A DNA stretch of 18,860 bases from Clostridia bacterium (GTDB lineage Bacteria; Bacillota_A; Clostridia; Oscillospirales; CAG-272), in assembly GCA_017631775.1 (NCBI GenBank), contig JAGBSQ010000112.1, forward strand, positions 1 through 18,860, in the 5' to 3' direction. The notes below the pieces were generated by a model. The model searched no databases and was not told where the DNA came from. It was given only the letters and a program-made list of their open reading frames with translations. Positions 14,223 through 18,860 of this stretch are shown here, in pieces; position 1 is the first letter of the stretch; the number at the start of each line of letters is the position of its first letter. A program made the translations under genes and the position numbers.

Positions 14223-14254
14223 AACAGGTCAAGTTAAGTCTTGACCTGTTTTTT
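14223..14254 (+). terminator. Terminator of the collagen-like SGNH lipoprotein gene
   Basis: CAGGTCAAG/CTTGACCTG (9 bp, loop TTAAGT) followed by six T, 12 bp after the stop. Confidence 0.9.
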
Positions 14255-14271
14255 CATCACCTTTCCACCTC

Positions 14272-14305
14272 TTTCGACATATTCTAACATCGAGGGGGTG
14301 CAACT
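14272..14305 (+). repeat. Conserved 34-bp element upstream of DUF3343, stump copy
   Basis: Matches 16715-16748 at 32 of 34 bases, including CATATTCT and the GAGGGGGTG ribosome binding site. It is better conserved than the coding part behind it (about 55 of 65). Confidence 0.85.
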
Positions 14306-14377
14306 ATGCAAAACAATTTTGATTCTTTTGAGTGTCTTGCCGTTATGGGTTCGATGACGCAGGTCTTGCGCTCGTAA
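14306..14377 (+). pseudogene. Truncated DUF3343 gene fused to the duplicated rpsR end
   Basis: The reading frame starts MQNNFDSFECLAVMGSMTQV and stops after 23 codons. It parallels the intact gene at 16749 (MQNNVYSYGCLAVMGSMTQA) with its upstream sequence retained, at about 85% base identity. At GCGC (14368-14371) the homology stops and the rpsR 3' end begins, so codons 22-23 and the TAA come from rpsR sequence in another frame. It is a recombination scar, not a functional gene. The good ribosome binding site means a short peptide could still be made. Confidence 0.85.
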
Positions 14378-14410
14378 CGTTGCTCTTCTGCCCTTCGTAA
14401 CCGACTAATT
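14368..14410 (+). repeat. 43-bp direct repeat, right copy (rpsR 3' end fragment)
   Basis: Exact copy of 12484-12526, 1884 bp downstream in the same orientation. It abuts the DUF3343 stump on the left and its own terminator on the right. Confidence 0.95.
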
Positions 14411-14417
14411 TACGACT

Positions 14418-14459
14418 AAAAAGAACAGCGAATCTTTTTTGATTCGCTGTTCTTTTTTT
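14418..14459 (+). terminator. Strong terminator behind the rpsR fragment
   Basis: Perfect 13-bp stem, AGAACAGCGAATC/GATTCGCTGTTCT with a T6 loop, followed by a T run. Placed just after the duplicated rpsR end, it may be the terminator that originally closed rpsR before the insertion. Confidence 0.9.
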
Positions 14460-14517
14460 CTCTCCCCGCCCCTGTGCTTTGCAGGTGTATATTTCGTAAA
14501 AAATGTAGGCAAAGGTA

Positions 14518-14546
14518 TTGCATTTTTCTTTATTTTGTAGTATAAT
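14518..14546 (+). promoter_or_regulatory. Promoter of the flavin/Fe-S oxidoreductase gene
   Basis: TTGCAT (14518-14523), 17-bp spacer, perfect TATAAT (14541-14546), about 73 bp before the ATG. The leader is AT-rich with no clear structure. Confidence 0.8.
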
Positions 14547-14619
14547 AAAACTATCTATGAGATTGACTAAAAAATGTCAAACAAAAAGTTGAAATAAAAC
14601 ATGAAAGAAGGAAAAAACA

Positions 14620-16647
14620 ATGGGAAAAGATTCTGTTTTGTTAAAGCCTATTCAGGTTGGTAACGTAACGCTCAAGAACCGCATTATGTTCCCCCCTCAA
14701 ACCACCGGCTACGAAGAAAGAGACGGCTCTATTGGTGAGAGAAGTTTTAATTTTTACAAGAGAATTGCTGAAGGCGGCTCCTCTTTTGTAACCATCGGCG
14801 ACGTTACTCCCGTAATGACCGCTTCCCCCACACCCAAGCTTTGTGACGACCGTCAGATCCCCACCTACAAAAAGCTGGCGGATATGATGCACGAATATGA
14901 CTGTAAGGTTGCTTTGCAGATCTTCCACCCCGAGTATGACGTTCCCGGTGTAGGAAGACTGATTATGCTTTCCAGAAAAGCAGCAATGGATGCACAAGCA
15001 TTGAAGGAAGCCGGCGATATGGCAGGCTTTGGCGCAAAGATGCAGGAATCTAAGGAAGTTGGCGCGCAAGCTTATGCTAAGCTTCACCACGACATGATGC
15101 ACTTTGTTACCGAAGCAACCGTTGAGCAACTTATGCAAATCAAGGACTCCATTCTGCAAGCCGCTCGCAGAGCGCAAGAAGCAGGCATCGATGCCATCGA
15201 GGTTCACGGTGACAGACTTCTCGGTTCCCTCTGCTCCAAGGTTCTCAACCACCGCACCGACGAGTACGGCGGATCTCTTGAGAACCGTGTTCGTTATGCC
15301 CTTGAGGTAGTTCGCGGCATTAAAGAAATCGCCCCCAAGCTCCTTGTTGAATACAAGCTCCCCTTCATTACCACCAATGACGACGGCAGCGACCGCGGTA
15401 AGGGTGGTTTGCACGAGGAAGAAGGCGTTCTCTTTGCTAAGATGCTTGAAGAAGCAGGCGTTGATATGATCCAAGTTGCACAGGCTAACCACACCGGCAA
15501 CATGGCTGACACCATTCCTCCCATGGGCACCAGAGATTGCTCTTGGATGCTCCCCATTACCAGAAAGGTAAAGGCTACCGTTAATATTCCCGTTGCAGTT
15601 GTTGGTAAGATCCTCACCGTAGAAAACGGCGAAAAGATCCTCAATGATGGCGATGCAGACATCATCTGCTACGGCCGTTCCCTCTTGTGCGATCCTTACA
15701 TTCCCCAAAAGGTTGAGCGCGACGAGCCAATTAGAGAGTGCTTACAATGCAACAAGGGTTGCGTAGACGCTATTTCCGGCAGAAGATACATCTCTTGTAT
15801 CCTCAACGCCGAAAACGGCGATGAGGGCACCATCTTCATCAAGCCCGCAGATGAAAAGAAGAACGTTGTAGTAGTAGGCGCAGGTATTGCAGGTCTTGAA
15901 GCTGCAAGAGTTCTTGCTCTGCGCGGTCACAACGTTACCGTTTACGAAAAGGCTGATAAGATCGGCGGTCAAATTCACATCGCAGCAGTTCCTCCGAGAA
16001 AGAGCGAAATTTTGCGCGCTGTTGAATACTATGAAAAGATCCTCCCCTCCCTCACCAACGTAAAGGTTCTCCTTGGCACTCCCGTTACAAAGGAAGCTAT
16101 GAACGGCGCTGACGCTGTTATCGTTGCAGTAGGTGCACACAACGTAAGCCTCCCCATTCCCGGTGCTGACAGTGCAAACGTAGTATCCAGCTGGGATATT
16201 CTGGACGGCAGCGTAACCGCAAAGGGTCACTGTGTAGTAATCGGTGGCGGTCTTGTAGGTGCTGAAACCGCTGAATATTTGGCAAACAACGGTTGCCAAG
16301 TTTCTGTAATCGAAATGATGGATAAGATCGCTAAGGAAGAATCCTCCACCGTTCTGCCCACCATGATGAAGGATTTTGCAGACCACAACGTAGCACAGTA
16401 CATCAACACCAGAGTATCTGCTATCGAAAACGACGGCAAGTGTGTTAAGGCGCTCAACACCGCTGACAACACCGAGCTCGTAATTGATTGCGATATGGTT
16501 GTTATGGCAGTAGGTTCCAAGAAGAACGTACTCGACGTTGAAGGCGTTACCGTTCCCGTATACTATGCAGGTGACTGCTCCGGCGAAAGAACTGCAGGCA
16601 TTGCAGAGGCTATTCGCTCCGGCTACAAAGCAGCTAACGAAGTATAA
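14620..16647 (+). CDS. FMN/4Fe-4S/FAD oxidoreductase, Old Yellow Enzyme family (HGDR-type, possible bilirubin reductase)
   Basis: A 675-residue cytoplasmic protein with the layout of 2,4-dienoyl-CoA reductase, BaiC/BaiH and 2-enoate reductase. An FMN TIM barrel (about 5-370) is followed by a 4Fe-4S site, CLQCNKGC-x11-C (Cys374, 377, 381, 393), then an FAD fold (VVVVGAGIAGLEAARV, 416-431) and an inserted NAD(P) fold (CVVIGGGLVGAETAEY, 538-553). The segment that in most relatives ends in Gly-Tyr-Leu reads VHGDRLLGSLCS, followed by NHRTDEYGGSLENR. The catalytic Tyr is thus replaced, with Asp198-Arg199 in the region. From memory, an HGDR signature marks the bilirubin reductase BilR group of gut Firmicutes. 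A roughly 35-residue helical insert (about 119-160) is unusual. It is a single gene with its own promoter and terminator and no BilQ/BilS-like neighbours, so the substrate remains open. Confidence 0.88.
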   Translation: MGKDSVLLKPIQVGNVTLKNRIMFPPQTTGYEERDGSIGERSFNFYKRIAEGGSSFVTIGDVTPVMTASPTPKLCDDRQIPTYKKLADMMHEYDCKVALQIFHPEYDVPGVGRLIMLSRKAAMDAQALKEAGDMAGFGAKMQESKEVGAQAYAKLHHDMMHFVTEATVEQLMQIKDSILQAARRAQEAGIDAIEVHGDRLLGSLCSKVLNHRTDEYGGSLENRVRYALEVVRGIKEIAPKLLVEYKLPFITTNDDGSDRGKGGLHEEEGVLFAKMLEEAGVDMIQVAQANHTGNMADTIPPMGTRDCSWMLPITRKVKATVNIPVAVVGKILTVENGEKILNDGDADIICYGRSLLCDPYIPQKVERDEPIRECLQCNKGCVDAISGRRYISCILNAENGDEGTIFIKPADEKKNVVVVGAGIAGLEAARVLALRGHNVTVYEKADKIGGQIHIAAVPPRKSEILRAVEYYEKILPSLTNVKVLLGTPVTKEAMNGADAVIVAVGAHNVSLPIPGADSANVVSSWDILDGSVTAKGHCVVIGGGLVGAETAEYLANNGCQVSVIEMMDKIAKEESSTVLPTMMKDFADHNVAQYINTRVSAIENDGKCVKALNTADNTELVIDCDMVVMAVGSKKNVLDVEGVTVPVYYAGDCSGERTAGIAEAIRSGYKAANEV

Positions 16648-16663
16648 AAACAACAAAACAATA

Positions 16664-16698
16664 AAAGACAGCGAACCCAACGGTTCGCTGTCTTTTTT
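16664..16698 (+). terminator. Terminator of the oxidoreductase gene
   Basis: Perfect 12-bp stem, AGACAGCGAACC/GGTTCGCTGTCT with loop CAAC, followed by T5, 18 bp after the stop. The stem core (ACAGCGAA/TTCGCTGT) also occurs in the terminator at 14418. Confidence 0.92.
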
Positions 16699-16714
16699 AT
16701 CACACCGCACTCAC

Positions 16715-16748
16715 TTTCGACATATTCTGTCATCGAGGGGGTGCAACT
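16715..16748 (+). promoter_or_regulatory. Conserved element upstream of the DUF3343 gene, possible sporulation-type promoter
   Basis: Shared with the stump copy at 14272 (32/34). It contains CATATTCT (16721-16728) and the ribosome binding site GAGGGGGTG. In both copies an AC lies 17 bp before CATATTCT, in unconserved sequence. That would suit a mother-cell sigma-K-like consensus (AC, then CATANNNT). No sigma-A promoter is visible between the upstream terminator and the gene. The promoter reading is weak because the motif is short. Confidence 0.4.
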
Positions 16749-17009
16749 ATGCAAAACAATGTTTATTCCTATGGGTGTCTTGCCGTAATGGGTTCGATGA
16801 CACAGGCTCTGCGCGCGCAAAAGGTGTTGGCAGGTGCAGCAATACGCGCAGAAGTTGTAAAGGCAGATTCCAATCACACCCGCCGCGGATGTGCTTATGC
16901 ACTCTCCTACCCTTGTGTGCAGGACGGCAACGTGCGCACCATTCTTTTGTCGGCAGGTATTCGTACACGCGACTTTTATCGGGAGGATGCAGATGATCTA
17001 CCTCGATAA
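16749..17009 (+). CDS. DUF3343 family protein, putative Se/S carrier
   Basis: An 86-residue protein of the DUF3343 (putative Se/S carrier-like) family. It has an N-terminal YGCLAVMGSMTQALRAQKVL strand-helix and a Cys-containing RRGCAYALSYPC segment (about 45-56), where the family keeps its conserved cysteine. Members are proposed to accept persulfide or selenide from a partner desulfurase. That fits the next gene, a cysteine desulfurase-like enzyme, which overlaps it by 17 bp. GAGGGGGTG lies 6 bp before the ATG. The start of an older, diverged copy survives as a stump at 14306. Confidence 0.82.
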   Translation: MQNNVYSYGCLAVMGSMTQALRAQKVLAGAAIRAEVVKADSNHTRRGCAYALSYPCVQDGNVRTILLSAGIRTRDFYREDADDLPR

Positions 17010-18147
17010 TGCCGCCACGAGTTTTCCAAAACCGCGTCACGTTGCTATGGAGCAGCTACGCTGTATGCAGCTTTACGGTGGCAATCCGGGGCGAGGCTCC
17101 CACGCGTTGGCGCTTGCCGCCGCTGAAAAGATATATGAATGCCGCGAGGAATTGGCCTCCCTTTTCGGGTGTCAAAATACCGAAAACGTCATTTTTACAA
17201 TGAACACCACCATGGCACTCAACACCGTTATCAAGGGATCACTACGGCGCGGCGACCACGTTCTGATTTCGGATATGGAGCACAACGCGGTCTTTCGCCC
17301 GATCTACAAGCTTGCAAGAGACGGTTACGTCACCTATGACGTGTTTCAAACTTACCCAACCGATCCCCTTCGCACAGCAGATAAGATCTGTGCGTCAATT
17401 CTTGAAAAGCTCCGCCCCAACACGAGAATGCTCATTTGCGCGCATGCCTCCAACATTTGCTCTGCCTCTCTCCCTCTTGCGCAAATTGGTGCGCTTTGCC
17501 GCAAAAAAGGCATTTTGTTTGTGGTAGATGCGGCGCAATCTGCCGGACATTTGCCAATCGATATGCAAGAAATGCAAATTGATGCGCTTTGCGCCCCCGG
17601 TCACAAGGGCCTTTGGGGACCGCAGGGGTGCGGCATTTTGATTTTGGGAGACGGAATTGTTTGCGACACACTTATGGAGGGTGGCAGCGGTTACAATTCT
17701 CTTGAGGGCGATATGCCAAAGGATCCCCCCGAGCGCTATGAAGCCGGAACCCTGCCTACCCCTGCTATTGCCGGCTTGGTTGAGGGCGTGAAAGAAATCA
17801 AACGAATCGGACTTGATGCGATCCGCGAGCATGAATGCAAGCTTACCAAGCAGCTTTGCAACCGTCTTTTGGCAATGCCTCGAGCAACGGTTTATGCCCC
17901 GCACCACACGGGCGGTGTTCTGCTTTTTTCTTTGCAAGACCTTTCCTCTGACCGCGTTGGTTCCTTTTTGAATGATCACGGATTTTGTGTGCGCACCGGT
18001 TTTCACTGTGCCGCGTTGGCACACGCCACCCTTGGCACTCCACCTGCCGGTGCTGTACGCGTCAGCCCTTCTTATTTTAACACCGCGGCACAAATAGATT
18101 CCCTTTGCGACACCTTAGAGGAATTGCTGAAAAACAAAACGAGGTGA
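16993..18147 (+). CDS. Cysteine desulfurase-like class V aminotransferase
   Basis: A 384-residue PLP enzyme of the NifS/SufS superfamily that would take S (or Se) from cysteine (or selenocysteine) and pass it to a carrier. Landmarks: MIYLDNAATSFPKP at the start, His98 in SDMEHNAV, Asp179 in VVDAAQSAGH, the PLP lysine Lys205 in APGHKGLWGP, and the active-site Cys339 in VRTGFHCAALAH. It resembles the EF2568-type branch that travels with DUF3343 proteins, some near selenium-dependent hydroxylase loci. It is not in a suf or isc cluster, as no scaffold gene is nearby. ATG 16993 is set by GGGAGG 6 bp upstream; a longer in-frame start at 16891 lies inside DUF3343. The stop codon lies in the terminator stem. 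Confidence 0.9.
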   Translation: MIYLDNAATSFPKPRHVAMEQLRCMQLYGGNPGRGSHALALAAAEKIYECREELASLFGCQNTENVIFTMNTTMALNTVIKGSLRRGDHVLISDMEHNAVFRPIYKLARDGYVTYDVFQTYPTDPLRTADKICASILEKLRPNTRMLICAHASNICSASLPLAQIGALCRKKGILFVVDAAQSAGHLPIDMQEMQIDALCAPGHKGLWGPQGCGILILGDGIVCDTLMEGGSGYNSLEGDMPKDPPERYEAGTLPTPAIAGLVEGVKEIKRIGLDAIREHECKLTKQLCNRLLAMPRATVYAPHHTGGVLLFSLQDLSSDRVGSFLNDHGFCVRTGFHCAALAHATLGTPPAGAVRVSPSYFNTAAQIDSLCDTLEELLKNKTR

Positions 18148-18172
18148 CCAAAGGTCACCTCGTGCGTTTTTT
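18139..18172. terminator. Bidirectional terminator between the desulfurase and the facing membrane protein gene
   Basis: Perfect 11-bp stem, ACGAGGTGACC/GGTCACCTCGT with loop AAA. T6 follows after GCG on the plus strand, and a T-rich run follows on the minus strand. The TGA stop of the desulfurase (18145-18147) is part of the stem. Confidence 0.88.
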
Positions 18173-18182
18173 GTTTGATGTA

Positions 18183-18752
18183 TTAGCCGAGCCAATCGAA
18201 GAATGTGCGGCGGCGAATTTCTTGCTTGCGATAGCTTGCAAGCTTTGCAACCATGAGAACAACAGCGGTAGCTGCTGCTACGGGAATTGCAACCTTACCA
18301 ACCTTTTCAGCCTTATCGAGCTGTTCGTAGGTGATGGGGGTGTGCTCAACGATCTTATCGCGAAGGATTTGATACTTGGTCTTGGGAAGCTCAACTTCTT
18401 CAACAGGTTCAACTTCAAGAGCCTCTTCGGGGTTGAACTCAGGGAGTTCTTCGATTTCAACTTCGGTCTCGTCGAGAACAACGTCATCAATAACGGGCTC
18501 TTCGATAGGATCGAGAACGGTTGCATCTTCAACAGCTTCCATAGAAGCGCGGATTCTTTCACGCTTTTCCTTGTTGTTTGCAACGGTAAAGAGAACGCAT
18601 GCAATTACAACACCGATGAGTACGGACAAACCAAGAGCAACAATACCCATGGGATCACCGTTGGAAAGAAGGAGTGCTACAACACCGGCAATAATGCCAA
18701 CCAAAATAACGAGAACGCCAAAAACGCGAAGTCCTTTAGCTTTCATATTCAT
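18183..18752 (-). CDS. Hypothetical membrane protein with acidic linker
   Basis: A 189-residue protein I do not recognise. Two hydrophobic helices (about 9-30 and 35-57) are followed by a short basic stretch (KEKRERIR), a very acidic Glu/Val/Pro-rich segment (about 72-123), a short helical piece (KYQILRDKIVEHTPITYEQL), and a third hydrophobic helix (about 152-170) before a basic C-terminus (RKQEIRRR). The charge pattern suggests that most of the linker lies in the cytoplasm. The ATG at 18752 is only 3 bp after GGAGG. The second ATG at 18746 is 9 bp from it and may be the true start, shortening the protein by two residues. It has its own consensus promoter and ends at a bidirectional terminator, so it is a single gene. 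Confidence 0.75.
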   Translation of the reverse strand: MNMKAKGLRVFGVLVILVGIIAGVVALLLSNGDPMGIVALGLSVLIGVVIACVLFTVANNKEKRERIRASMEAVEDATVLDPIEEPVIDDVVLDETEVEIEELPEFNPEEALEVEPVEEVELPKTKYQILRDKIVEHTPITYEQLDKAEKVGKVAIPVAAATAVVLMVAKLASYRKQEIRRRTFFDWLG

Positions 18753-18790
18753 TTTCCTCCATATAAGAAAAGATATTTTTTACTACTATA

Positions 18791-18819
18791 ATAATAACAT
18801 GAAAATATTCGATTGTCAA
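18791..18819 (-). promoter_or_regulatory. Promoter of the hypothetical membrane protein gene
   Basis: On the minus strand TTGACA (18814-18819), 17-bp spacer, TATTAT (18791-18796), about 40 bp before the start codon. The remaining bases to the window end are T-rich with no gene visible. Confidence 0.85.
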
Positions 18820-18860
18820 CACCAATTTTGCATTTTTTTTATTTTTTTTAGATTTTTTTG

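Noticed and set aside
12484..14410. Site-specific integrative element with integrase
   Set aside because: Repeats at a gene 3' end suggested this, but no recombinase or other mobility gene lies between them and the right edge is a broken host-type gene. Kept only as an alternative explanation.
14641..16710. Two long minus-strand open frames (355 and 322 codons) opposite the oxidoreductase
   Set aside because: They mirror the coding strand of a clear flavoenzyme, show Cys/Asn-rich nonsense composition, and the second begins past the terminator at 16664.

Overview
The window reads as chromosomal DNA of a low-to-moderate GC Firmicute, most likely an uncultured gut member of the Clostridia. The basis is the gene families seen (two-Cys S18, MnmM/YtqB, DUF6062, DUF3343 paired with a class V aminotransferase, an ECF S component, a collagen-like lipoprotein), the strong AGGAGG ribosome binding sites and the many textbook sigma-A promoters (TTGACA-17-TATAAT). 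No similarity search was run. Family assignments rest on motifs read from the translations.

Layout. 1-344 (minus): N-terminal part of a MATE efflux pump. 484-2849 (minus): a TetR repressor followed by an acyl-CoA synthetase. The promoter carries two matching palindromes, so this looks like a self-regulated lipid operon. 3053-5508 (plus): a flavin reductase-like protein, an ECF S component and an OPA-like MFS permease. 5650-7708 (plus): an HxxxDG acyltransferase of the condensation superfamily, overlapping a six-helix membrane protein. 7761-8106: RNase P RNA, ending in a perfectly symmetrical terminator shared with the facing operon. 8149-10315 (minus): DUF6062 protein, MnmM tRNA methyltransferase and a VanY-like lipoprotein carboxypeptidase. 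10503-11156 (plus): HAD phosphatase. 11327-12524 (plus): rpsF-ssb-rpsR, with a leader that resembles the S6:S18 autoregulatory element.

12484-14410 is the most unusual stretch. An AT-rich lipoprotein gene (collagen-like stalk, coiled coil, beta domain, SGNH hydrolase) lies between two identical 43-bp copies of the rpsR 3' end. The right-hand copy is fused to a 23-codon stump of a DUF3343 gene, and an intact, about 85% identical version of that stump's source lies 2.4 kb downstream. The pattern looks like DNA gained from a relative by recombination, homologous on the left and joined at a 4-bp GCGC microhomology on the right.

14620-16647 (plus): an Old Yellow Enzyme-type FMN/4Fe-4S/FAD reductase whose usual active-site region reads HGDR, which recalls gut bilirubin reductases. 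16749-18147 (plus): DUF3343 putative Se/S carrier overlapping a cysteine desulfurase-like enzyme. 18183-18752 (minus): a membrane protein with an acidic linker. Terminators or bidirectional terminators separate nearly all units. The gene-poor stretch 14211-14619 holds a terminator, the DUF3343 stump, the rpsR repeat, a second terminator and a promoter.
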